Below are positions 46,555-54,649 of a stretch of 64,000 nt of DNA, in pieces. Below the pieces are notes generated by a model. The model saw only the letters and a list, made by a program, of their open reading frames with translations. It did no database searches and was not told where the DNA came from. Source of the DNA: SAR324 cluster bacterium (GTDB taxonomy: Bacteria > SAR324 > XYD2-FULL-50-16); NCBI GenBank assembly GCA_028282885.1, contig JANQGX010000012.1, forward strand, positions 310,001-374,000, read 5' to 3'. The translations under genes and the position numbers were made by a program. Numbering within the stretch: position 1 is the first letter of the stretch; every line of letters starts with the position of its first letter.

Positions 46555-46866
46555 ATGCCAGTTAAACTTTCAGACGTCGCAAAGCTTATTCGAAGCAAAA
46601 ATGCAGGTCCGTTTATTCTGACAATGGATATCATGTTTGAAAACGAAGAGAAGTATGCGTTGGTAAAAAACTCAAATACCATTACGGCATCGTCCATATC
46701 CAGGATTTATAACATGGAGATCGACAGAATCGACATTGAGTTTTTTGACGCTGCAAATTCAATCAAAATCTCTATTCCCAGGCCACATACGTCAGGTAGT
46801 TTTGAGGACTCAGACGTTTTCGGAGGTCAGCAATATGGTCCGTTGGTAGACATAGTGGTCAGCTAA
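46555..46866 (+). CDS. DUF4387 protein, AtuA partner
   Basis: A 103-aa protein (start at ATG 46555; the frame opens earlier at 46480 but overlaps the AtuA gene). It fits DUF4387: an N-terminal 'LSDVAKLIRSKNAGPFILTMDIMF', then 'IDIEFFDAANSIKISIPRP' and a C-terminal 'FGGQQYGPLVDI'. DUF4387 is regularly found fused to or adjacent to AtuA, so the two probably form a complex. No catalytic residues are known. Confidence 0.85.
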   Translation: MPVKLSDVAKLIRSKNAGPFILTMDIMFENEEKYALVKNSNTITASSISRIYNMEIDRIDIEFFDAANSIKISIPRPHTSGSFEDSDVFGGQQYGPLVDIVVS

Positions 46867-47062
46867 ATCAGCACTGGACTTTGCTATACTATCCGGTTCA
46901 GGATCCACTGATCTAATTATTGACCAAGTCTGTTTTCTGACATTACGACGCTGTTCGATACTGCGTCTATTTTAGTGGAACATTTTAAAAATCATGCTTA
47001 GGGTTCAAAGCAACCTAAGCTGATCAACTGATGCTGCTAACTACATGTTCACCGGATGTTAT

Positions 47063-47092
47063 TTGACACTTCAAAGGCAATGAATATATAAT
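47063..47092 (+). promoter_or_regulatory. Consensus sigma-70 promoter for GntR gene
   Basis: TTGACA (47063-47068), an 18-bp spacer and TATAAT (47087-47092), both boxes perfect, about 145 bp upstream of the regulator at 47236. Confidence 0.65.
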
Positions 47093-47235
47093 TTTTCTGC
47101 CCTATAAACAGTACATCACTGCCCATTCTTATATGTCATCCCGTTCAGCAAATCGGTCGATAATCAATTCAAACAATGGGATTCTCAATAATGAATTTGT
47201 AATGGTGAATTCAATCAACAACTCCAGGTGATCTT

Positions 47236-47907
47236 GTGACTGATATTTTTACGATAAATACGGATAACGATGGCATCCCCCTCATTGATAAGGTGCTGAA
47301 TGCGCTTGAGAAGGCTATCATTCGCGGTGACATCAGACCGGGTGAACGGCTTAGCGAAGCAAGCCTGGCCAAAAAAATGGGCATCAGTCGGGTGCCGGTG
47401 AGAGAAGCACTGATAAGGCTTGAAGAAGCCGAGATTGTTAAAAAAACCTACCAGGGAAGAGAATTAGTCCAAAGAACAAGTAAGGATCTGGAGGATCTTT
47501 ATGAAATAAAAATCCTGCTCGAAGTACACGGGGCTACAAAAGGTTGTCTGAATTCCAGGCAACAGATTATTGATCGTTTTGATGATTTGGTGTTGAAAAT
47601 GGATAATCTGTTTCAGGAAGGTAATGTTTTAAAGATACAACAAGTCAATCAGCAATTTCACAACCTGCTTGTAAAATCTGCAAATAACGAAAAACTATAC
47701 AATATCTATCTGAATACCGCCAAACAGATTCGCTGGACGACTCGCTTGTCGGTAAGCGATTCCGAGATTTTACCCCTGGCAATAAAAGAACATAGCGAGA
47801 TCCTTCAAGCTTTTAAGGATTCGGACTGCAGCAAATTAGCCAGCCTGATCAAGACCCACGGAGAAAGATTTCAAAAAAGTATCTCATCTGTAAATCAAAG
47901 TGTTTGA
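47236..47907 (+). CDS. GntR family regulator (FCD domain)
   Basis: A 223-aa transcription factor with GTG start. The N-terminal winged helix has 'GERLSEASLAKKMGISRVPVREALIRL', with the R-V-P-V-R-E-A recognition helix. The FCD domain contains the metal-type histidines 'NQQFHNLLVKSANN' and 'IKEHSEILQAF'. It follows the AtuA/DUF4387 pair and likely controls the TctCBA-AtuA group. It has its own perfect promoter, so it can be expressed independently. Confidence 0.9.
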   Translation: MTDIFTINTDNDGIPLIDKVLNALEKAIIRGDIRPGERLSEASLAKKMGISRVPVREALIRLEEAEIVKKTYQGRELVQRTSKDLEDLYEIKILLEVHGATKGCLNSRQQIIDRFDDLVLKMDNLFQEGNVLKIQQVNQQFHNLLVKSANNEKLYNIYLNTAKQIRWTTRLSVSDSEILPLAIKEHSEILQAFKDSDCSKLASLIKTHGERFQKSISSVNQSV

Positions 47908-48713
47908 CCGGATTCATTCCGTTTTAACTGATTACTTTTTGTGCGGAGCCATTGAAGCAATCTTGGCAAACATATATGCCTTAAAAATGGAACAACCGGC
48001 TGATCTAAAATCTCGTTACGCAGGAAACCTCGAAAATTAATCGAAAGCGGTGGATCGGAAACTGAGCCAGATTCATATTCTGAAATCTTTAAGACACATC
48101 TTGCCTTCATTGCAGAGTTTTTCCATCCAATTGTGATCAATTTACCTACCTTGGATTCTTTCCCACAGTGGCTCGTTATAATCGGACCTCACTTTGTAAA
48201 ACTCTGTTTTGTTAATAGTTTCATATTGAGACAAAGCTCTGTCTCTTTAACAACTTAGCAGGGAATGTCTTGAGCCCTTTGTTAAGCCTGAAATATCGTG
48301 CCAGGCGGGGCAGGAGGTGAAGTCCGGGATCAGTGAGCAGTGGTATTCCATGGCGATTGACTTTTTCTCGAACTCCCCACGAAAACCGGATCCGGCCTGA
48401 AGGCGTATCAGAAAAACACCGGATTACTCCACGACCTTGTTGAATCCAAATCCGATCACTATAAGACCGGGCTGACATCGATAAACCGGCTCCATTTTAC
48501 TCCGGATCAGATCGAAAGCAGCCTGCGCCGGAAGCCGTTGAACAGCTTCCACGAGATTTCTAGGAATTTCCAAACCTACTTTTTTAGGAGGCCCATTATT
48601 GATTTGTAAAAGAATTTTTAGCTAACCGGGAAATGATCGGCTTAACAGGGGGTTCACAGGGCTGAATCTTGGCAAGAAGAATTTCGTCATAGATCTCTGA
48701 TAAAAACGCATTA
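47908..48713. other. Intergenic region between two GntR genes
   Basis: About 800 bp with no convincing gene. A plus-strand stop-free stretch of about 80 codons near 48360-48606 (QKNTGLLHDLVESKSDHY) has coding-like character but no start, and may be debris of an inactivated gene. Confidence 0.3.
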
Positions 48714-48746
48714 ATCGATTTACCAAAATCGATGGGATACTATATT
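48714..48746 (+). promoter_or_regulatory. Promoter overlapped by inverted repeat, upstream of second GntR gene
   Basis: TTTACC (48719-48724), 16 bp, TATATT (48741-48746). ATCGATTT (48714-48721) and AAATCGAT (48726-48733) form a perfect inverted repeat over the -35 box, a likely autoregulatory operator. Confidence 0.5.
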
Positions 48747-48801
48747 CTGCTATTTTTCAACCACTTACCCCAGACCACGGAAGAAAAGGGTGTGATCCCC
48801 A

Positions 48802-49473
48802 ATGAAGCAAATTGTAATCGAGCAACCAAAAACGATCAGGCAAAAAGTTTATGAATACTTGAAGGATGCTATTTTTTACGGCGAATTCAAACCGGGGGAT
48901 CGCCTGGTGGAATCCGAAATCGGAAAGAGCATAGGCACATCCAGAACACCGGTACGGGAGGCGTTGCACACCCTGGAAAGAGAAAAGCTGATCTCTTCTA
49001 TTCCCAGGGTCGGCTATGTCGTAAACGAGATATCCGTCAAGGATTTCGAAGAGATGTGTGAGATCCGTATGGTTCTGGAAGGATTGGCTTTGAGATGGGC
49101 TATTGAGAAACATCCCGGGAAACTGCTTATGGCTTTGAAAAAAAATATAGCCAAGGCTGAGGATCAAATCGATGCGGGAGATGTTCAGACCTTTATTGAA
49201 ATCGATACGGAATTTCATGACATTATTGCTGACCTGGCCGGCAGCGATCACCTCCAGGAACTCTCCCGGAATGTACGCCGTTACGTGGTGTATTTTCGGC
49301 TGCAGAGTATTCACCAGATCGCCAATGTCGACCTGATCATTGCCGGGCACAAATCTATTCTGGATGCGGTTGAAAGACAGGATATTGAAAGTGCACAGCT
49401 CGCCCTGAGAAACCACATCCTTCAATCCAAAGAGGATATTCAGCAGTATGAGAAGATTCAACGAAATACATGA
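48802..49473 (+). CDS. GntR family regulator (FCD domain), second
   Basis: A 223-aa factor with winged helix 'GDRLVESEIGKSIGTSRTPVREAL' and an FCD effector domain (His in 'DTEFHDIIADLAGSDHL' and 'AGHKSILDAV'). Its stop overlaps the start of the DMT transporter gene (ATGA), so regulator and exporter are coupled. A promoter with an inverted repeat upstream suggests it controls its own operon. Confidence 0.9.
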   Translation: MKQIVIEQPKTIRQKVYEYLKDAIFYGEFKPGDRLVESEIGKSIGTSRTPVREALHTLEREKLISSIPRVGYVVNEISVKDFEEMCEIRMVLEGLALRWAIEKHPGKLLMALKKNIAKAEDQIDAGDVQTFIEIDTEFHDIIADLAGSDHLQELSRNVRRYVVYFRLQSIHQIANVDLIIAGHKSILDAVERQDIESAQLALRNHILQSKEDIQQYEKIQRNT

Positions 49474-50375
49474 AGCATTACTCAAACGGTAAAGATCGAA
49501 TGCACTACCTTCTATTTGTCATTCTTGCCCTGGCCTGGGGCAGCGGGTTTTACCTGATGAAGCTGGCCGGATTTGCTTTCGGCCCCTTTACTATCGCTGC
49601 AACCAGCACCCTTGGTGGATCGGTCTTTCTCTGGCTCTTCTGGCTTGTCAATCGTGTCCGGTGGAAAGTTAGGAAACGCCATCTTGTACCATTGGTGATA
49701 GTTGCTGTCTTCGCCTTCATCTATCCCTATGTGGCACAGCCTTTTCTGGTCGGTTTGATCGGGCACGGCTTTATCGGCATGATGGTTTCGCTGGTGCCGG
49801 TGCTGACTATCCTGGCCTCCATCCCTTTATTGGGACTCTTTCCCAGCAAGGTTCAACTCTTTGGCGTACTGATGGGCATGATGGGCATCGTGCTGATGTT
49901 TGTGGACGGTCTCGACCGCAACGCCGAACCCCTTTACCTGGTGATGGCCGTTTCCGTTCCTGTCTGCTATGCCTTTACCAATACCCTGATCAGAAAAAAA
50001 CTCCGTGATATTCCGCCCATCGTTTTGGCAGCCATCTTTATGACTGCGGCTACAATTGTGTTGACGCCCGTCTCCCTGGCTCTGGAAGAGGTCAGGATCG
50101 ATGAACGGTTTGTAACAGCCGTTGTTGCTACGATTCTTCTCTCAATTTTTGCCAGGGGTCTCGGCATGCTGCTCTTCTACCGGTTGATTCAGACCAAAGG
50201 CCCCCTCTTCGCAGGGCTGGTAACCTATGTAATTCCTGTGGAAGCCCTGATGTGGAGCTGGTATGACGATGAACGTATCACCGTCATGCAGATGTTGGCG
50301 ATTACGGTCGTGCTGTTAATGGTGGGCGTCGTCCAGCGCGATATTATCCGCAAAGATGGCGGGAGTGGGTCGTGA
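49470..50375 (+). CDS. DMT superfamily (EamA) transporter
   Basis: A 301-aa protein with about ten transmembrane helices and the EamA duplication: the first half starts 'LALAWGSGFYLMKLAGFAFGPF' and ends with 'LFGVLMGMMGIVLMFV'; the second half repeats with 'TLIRKKL..IPPIVLAA' and 'MQMLAITVVLLMVGVV'. Such proteins export amino acids or metabolites. It is translationally coupled to the upstream GntR regulator, which suggests regulator-controlled efflux of the regulator's ligand. An internal ATG at 49500 is an alternative start. Confidence 0.88.
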   Translation: MKHYSNGKDRMHYLLFVILALAWGSGFYLMKLAGFAFGPFTIAATSTLGGSVFLWLFWLVNRVRWKVRKRHLVPLVIVAVFAFIYPYVAQPFLVGLIGHGFIGMMVSLVPVLTILASIPLLGLFPSKVQLFGVLMGMMGIVLMFVDGLDRNAEPLYLVMAVSVPVCYAFTNTLIRKKLRDIPPIVLAAIFMTAATIVLTPVSLALEEVRIDERFVTAVVATILLSIFARGLGMLLFYRLIQTKGPLFAGLVTYVIPVEALMWSWYDDERITVMQMLAITVVLLMVGVVQRDIIRKDGGSGS

Positions 50376-50432
50376 AGACGGCCCGAAGGTGGCAGCCTGT
50401 CTTTAAATCCGACGGTTCCCAAAAGCGGGCTA

Positions 50433-51368
50433 CTACTTCCTTGTGGCAAGTTCAAGAAAAGCCTTGTTGAAATCATCATAGTCTATTCCAGGACCCAGGG
50501 CGATCAACTCCGTGGGAGTTTGGCTGATCTCGACAGGTTTCAGAGTGGTCTGGCCCGGGGAAACCTGGACGGCGACCATGTTACCATCATCCAGATTGAC
50601 ATACCCCTTGATTCGATAGGCTTTTTCCGCAAATCGCTGCAAAAAATCCCGCAGGTTTTGTTCGGACAGGGTTTTTGTCGATCTGACAACAGCCGATCCC
50701 AGATTAGGGGGAGGAGCGGTATCAAAGGTGGCGAAGGGAATGGGAAACTGATCCGAACGGGGTTGTGCACTGGCAAAAGAGGATAATTCTCCCATGCCCA
50801 CATCACAATAGCGGGTTCTTTCGATCCCTGCGTCAGGGGAAATGGTGCGGATATGTGCTTCCACCCCGGCAATCTCATCCGGATCCGAGAGATCCGTTTT
50901 ATTGAGCAATACGGTGTCAGCAATTCGAACCTGATGGGCAATTCGGGTGACCCGGGATACCAGCTTCTGAAAGGAGCTGGTGTCTACCACACACCAGATG
51001 TGGGAGAGATAGATCCTTGACGTTAACTCCCTGGCCATCAGGAACTGGCCGATGGCAATAGGATCGGCCAGACCGGTGGCCTCAAGAATAACAGCATCAG
51101 GATTGCAGGTGTCGATAAGGTCCACCAGCGAGCTTTTAAAATCGGAAAGCAGACAGACGCAGAACACCGATCCCCTGTTGATCTCAAGGATTTCAAACTT
51201 TTTTCCGATTTCCCGCAGTTCACGACCATCCACATTGGCTTCGGCGAACTCATTCTGGATGACTGCCAGCCGGAAATCATCCGCGTAAGATTCCAGAAAT
51301 CGCTTCAGCAGGGTTGTTTTACCACTACCCAGAAAACCGGTAACCAGGAAAAAAGGGATGGGTGTCAT
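50433..51368 (-). CDS. COG0523/CobW-type GTPase
   Basis: A 311-aa G3E GTPase. Walker A 'GFLGSGKTTLL' is near the N-terminus, followed by the metal-motif region, which reads C-V-C-L instead of the usual C-x-C-C, then 'EATGLADPIAIG' and the base-recognition motif 'LLNKTDLSDPDE'. Start at ATG 51368, with AAGGAG upstream and an ATGA overlap with the upstream methyltransferase gene; a GTG at 51386 is possible. COG0523 proteins are metallochaperones or insertases; a CobW-like GTPase paired with a URO-D-type methyltransferase suggests handling of a corrinoid or zinc cofactor. Confidence 0.87.
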   Translation of the reverse strand: MTPIPFFLVTGFLGSGKTTLLKRFLESYADDFRLAVIQNEFAEANVDGRELREIGKKFEILEINRGSVFCVCLLSDFKSSLVDLIDTCNPDAVILEATGLADPIAIGQFLMARELTSRIYLSHIWCVVDTSSFQKLVSRVTRIAHQVRIADTVLLNKTDLSDPDEIAGVEAHIRTISPDAGIERTRYCDVGMGELSSFASAQPRSDQFPIPFATFDTAPPPNLGSAVVRSTKTLSEQNLRDFLQRFAEKAYRIKGYVNLDDGNMVAVQVSPGQTTLKPVEISQTPTELIALGPGIDYDDFNKAFLELATRK

Positions 51369-52990
51369 TGCAACTCCTTGATCCACTCCTTGACTGCTGT
51401 TATAGATGGGAGGCTGCCCTCGGATTTTACCCTGTATGTCGCCATTACCATGGCCGGTGTTGCGGTGATGCCGTAAGCCAGCATCTCTTTTTCATCAGTT
51501 ATGTTTTCAATACTGACGCTGTTGGCTCCCAGTTCTTCAAACGCCTGTTCCACAACGGGTCTGACCTGATTGCATTCAGCCTCATCCCTGCCAAAAATCA
51601 AAAGGCTTCCCTTTTTGGATTTGATTTTATAGCTGAGTTTCTCCAGGATACGTTTCTGAATAGCGACAATCAGCTCTTCCCTGGGAGGAATCCTGGAGAC
51701 AAAGGTGATCTTTCCGTCGATACAGATGGTTGGGATGTTCTTGACCATCAGGGAGGTCATGAATTTCAAGGAATCCCTGTACTTGATCTTGTGTTCCCGC
51801 CACTCCACGATATTTTCAAATCTTGGCGTTACCTTTTTTACCGATTCCACCATATACTGACAGGGAGCGCAAGATTCGGAATCCAGGGTGATGATATCCA
51901 CAATCACCTTATCCATTTTGCCATAGTCGCTCATATCCAGCATTTCATCGCTCTTTTTACCGTCCTGTAGCGCCCTGGCGACTTCCTGCTGGTAAGGATC
52001 ATGGATAAAGTCGGCAATGGCCTGTAGATTCTCTTTTGGTGTAGCGTAAGGCAAGTCACAACCGGGGGCGAGGATGAAACCTTTTGCACCACCCGTGTTG
52101 ATGCAATCCCGTGAATTGAGCAGGGCATCGTTTGTATCCCCCAGCAGCAACACGATGGTTAACTGCAGGTTACCACCAAAACTGATCTTCTGTTTCAAAC
52201 AGATGTCCCTGACGAAATCGAGCGGTATATTCTCATCGATCGATACATTGTCCGGTTTGCATTCACACATGGCTTCTATATTCTGCTGGGCATGACCGCA
52301 GACAAAGAACGAGCTCAGGGTATCCCTTTCCTTGACAAAAGAAAACACCTCTTTCATGGGACCGGATATGAACTGCCTGAAGTGCTTGGGGCCAATCTGA
52401 CTGGTCATGGGATCCACAACGGCAATGATGTCGCAACCGGCATCAATATAATAACCGGATACTGCTTCACAAACCTTCCGGCAGAACCTGATCAACTGAT
52501 GGACCTCCTCCTCATCCGTATACATCTTCATGAAGATATCCGAACCATAAAGATGAAGCGCCAGGGTGAAAGGTCCGGTGACCAGACCGTAGAGGGCCAG
52601 ATCAGGATATTTGCGACGGAGTTCGCGGGTTGTTTCTAACACCAGCGGCAAACGACCTTCATCCTGTTGGGGAATTCGTAACTCCGACAGCTCTTTGCCG
52701 TTGGCGAGCGGATGGCTGCTGACCGCAGGTGGATTGGAATCCGCCCACAACAGTTCACAGCCCAAAATCTCGGCCTCAAGCTGCAAATCAAAGGCAACCG
52801 GTAAACCGTCGGGTCGGTAAAGTCGGATTGATTCCTCCAACCCCTTTAACATTAACTCACCTGACTTGAGATATTCCGTTGCAGTAACCCCGATCAGTGA
52901 CCCGCCATGACAACCAACAAAAGGAACCCAGGGCGTGCGGGGAACCTCTTCCAAAGCGAATGATGCTTTGATCAACTCCTTGCCGTTCAT
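51365..52990 (-). CDS. URO-D-type methyltransferase fused to thioredoxin-like domains
   Basis: A 541-aa protein. Residues ~1-340 are of the uroporphyrinogen decarboxylase fold in its MtaA/CmuA methyltransferase branch: 'ADSNPPAVSSHPLANG', 'GLVTGPFTLALHLYG', 'DPMTSQIGPKHF', a Cys/His site 'FVCGHAQQNIEAM' and 'APGCDLPYATP' near the end. Residues ~365-445 form a thioredoxin-like domain with a CAPC redox motif (SESCAPCQYM) and cis-Pro in 'NIPTICIDGK'. Residues ~455-541 form a second such fold lacking CxxC ('LLIFGRDEAECNQV', 'GITATPAMVM'). The fusion suggests a methyl transfer tied to thiol redox or corrinoid reactivation (inference). Good ribosome site AAGGAG; coupled to the GTPase downstream. 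Confidence 0.85.
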   Translation of the reverse strand: MNGKELIKASFALEEVPRTPWVPFVGCHGGSLIGVTATEYLKSGELMLKGLEESIRLYRPDGLPVAFDLQLEAEILGCELLWADSNPPAVSSHPLANGKELSELRIPQQDEGRLPLVLETTRELRRKYPDLALYGLVTGPFTLALHLYGSDIFMKMYTDEEEVHQLIRFCRKVCEAVSGYYIDAGCDIIAVVDPMTSQIGPKHFRQFISGPMKEVFSFVKERDTLSSFFVCGHAQQNIEAMCECKPDNVSIDENIPLDFVRDICLKQKISFGGNLQLTIVLLLGDTNDALLNSRDCINTGGAKGFILAPGCDLPYATPKENLQAIADFIHDPYQQEVARALQDGKKSDEMLDMSDYGKMDKVIVDIITLDSESCAPCQYMVESVKKVTPRFENIVEWREHKIKYRDSLKFMTSLMVKNIPTICIDGKITFVSRIPPREELIVAIQKRILEKLSYKIKSKKGSLLIFGRDEAECNQVRPVVEQAFEELGANSVSIENITDEKEMLAYGITATPAMVMATYRVKSEGSLPSITAVKEWIKELQ

Positions 52991-53166
52991 CAGATTCTCC
53001 TTTAAATGAATTCATATTCATCATGTATAATCCACATAACTCTATATAAATGAACTCATCATTAAGATCAAGCAGAATTGTTGGATAATAATTGAATATT
53101 AATTCACTATGCACCAAATGACAGATTAATGAAAGGACACAAAACCCGTTTTCTGCCACCCAATGG

Positions 53167-53706
53167 TTAAAAGCTGGAACCGGGTTGCTTGAGGAATTCA
53201 ATCTCTTCAGCGGTGGAGGTTCTGCCCAGGATCTCATTGCGGTGGGGATAACGACCGAATCGTTCAATAATCTTTCTGTGTTTGATCTCATATTCCAGGG
53301 AACCTTCGGCGCCTATCCTGCGAAACAGGTCTTCAGCCACCTTGTGAACCTCAAGGGATTCGCTGTGCATAAAAGGCATGAGCAGAAAGCTCTTTTCGGT
53401 TGTGGGGAGATCGTCCAGGGCACCATTGGCCACGGCTTCCTGGGAAAGAGCCAGTGCCAGTGGATCGGAGGCAAAGGATTCGGGTTTTCCGCGAAACATG
53501 TTTCTGGAGAACTGGTCCAGAATGATAATTTCGGCGAGCCTGCCAAGGGGCCATTTCCTCCAGCCAAACAGTTCGCAGCGATTGGCCTTCCCATGTATCC
53601 CAAGGAAGCGTTCACGGATCAGGTTATCGAAATCTTCGTCTTTCACCCACCATTTGGCGGAATCAATTTCTTCAAACCAGAATTGCAGAATTTCCTTGGA
53701 TTCCAT
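53167..53706 (-). CDS. DUF924 family protein
   Basis: A 179-aa protein. The start is ATG 53706, supported by an adjacent CGGAGGA; the longer frame to 53775 overlaps the neighbouring gene. The DUF924 features are 'EILQFWFEEIDSAKWW', 'LAEIIILDQFSRNMFRG', 'FLLMPFMHSESLEVH' and 'FGRYPHRNEILGR'. The helical, TPR-like fold has no proven activity. It is separated by 40 bp from the upstream VOC gene and probably cotranscribed with it. Confidence 0.87.
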   Translation of the reverse strand: MESKEILQFWFEEIDSAKWWVKDEDFDNLIRERFLGIHGKANRCELFGWRKWPLGRLAEIIILDQFSRNMFRGKPESFASDPLALALSQEAVANGALDDLPTTEKSFLLMPFMHSESLEVHKVAEDLFRRIGAEGSLEYEIKHRKIIERFGRYPHRNEILGRTSTAEEIEFLKQPGSSF

Positions 53707-53746
53707 GTTGTCCTCCGTTGCATAAAGGGTGGTGTATCGATTCAGT

Positions 53747-54331
53747 TCAAATGAAGTACTCTTTTCCCTCTCCATCGATAATCAGGCGGTCCAGGTCATC
53801 AACGGGAGGTCTGTTTTCGGCTCTCCTGAGGTTGGGGCTTTCATCATCCGATTTCGATATGGGGATGCGTTTCAGCACGGGATGGGAATAGAGGTCGGAG
53901 TTGCGGACCGGGCAATTGAATTCCAGCGCAATTCGATTTGGATCAAAGGTGTAGATGGAATAGATGAAGCCATGATCGATCACATCCGTGACCGGAATGT
54001 TCGCTTCCACCAGTTCGTCCTGCAATCCGAAAAGGTCATTTTGTGAGGAAAGCCCGAAGGCGAGGTGGTCGAAGCCGAAAGTCCCCGTGACTTCCTGTCC
54101 GTGTCTTTTATAGGGGGGATTCTTGACATTTTTCCATTCGAAAAAGGAGATCATGAACTGGTTGGAGAGGGCGAAAAAAAACTGGCTGGTCGTCCCCATA
54201 TCGTAACTGAGGACAAGTTTGAATCCCAGCAGATCGCACCAGAAGCGAATGGTTTTTTTTATGTCGGGTGTCGCAAAAGCGGGATGATGTGTCCCCTGAA
54301 TATTGAATGGGTTGTGGTTTTTTGATGTCAT
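53747..54331 (-). CDS. VOC (glyoxalase/bleomycin-resistance) family protein
   Basis: A 194-aa protein with the vicinal oxygen chelate fold: 'GTHHPAFATPDIKKTIRFWCDLLGFKL' opens the first beta-alpha-beta unit (metal His), 'GFDHLAFGLSSQND' begins the second, and 'FIYSIYTFDPNRIALEFN' contributes the metal Glu (IALEF). Proteins like this are glyoxalases or ring-cleaving dioxygenases; the substrate is not evident. It is transcribed before DUF924 on the minus strand. Confidence 0.85.
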   Translation of the reverse strand: MTSKNHNPFNIQGTHHPAFATPDIKKTIRFWCDLLGFKLVLSYDMGTTSQFFFALSNQFMISFFEWKNVKNPPYKRHGQEVTGTFGFDHLAFGLSSQNDLFGLQDELVEANIPVTDVIDHGFIYSIYTFDPNRIALEFNCPVRNSDLYSHPVLKRIPISKSDDESPNLRRAENRPPVDDLDRLIIDGEGKEYFI

Positions 54332-54649
54332 TCTAAACTTTTCCCGGGGTGAATGGATTAAAACCGCTGAAGGTCTGCCTGGATCTTATTATCGCATCTG
54401 GAGATTATCAGGGCAAGTAAGTGATTTTTTCCGGGATTCGGTAAAATGAAGGGGAATCGGGGTTTGGTTATTTGTGAAGTATTTTCAGGAGATCACATAT
54501 ATCGGGGAAAAGCGGTTGATATCTTTTCTGAATACGGCATAATAAATCGAACACTTATGTTCCTCCTGTCGTGTTTGACCTTTGGTCAGACTGTCCGGTA
54601 GTCGGGAATAAATGTTGTTACTATTATAAAAATATCCGGGGTTAATGTA
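54332..54649. other. Divergent intergenic region
   Basis: A ~320-bp spacer between the VOC gene and the hemerythrin chemoreceptor. It holds a short inverted repeat TGACC-TTT-GGTCA (54576-54588) about 60 bp before the receptor start, overlapping a TTGACC -35-like box. Nothing else is evident. Confidence 0.4.

Noticed and set aside
48360-48606. Stop-free ~80-codon plus-strand stretch
   Set aside because: No start codon or known motif; at most a gene remnant.
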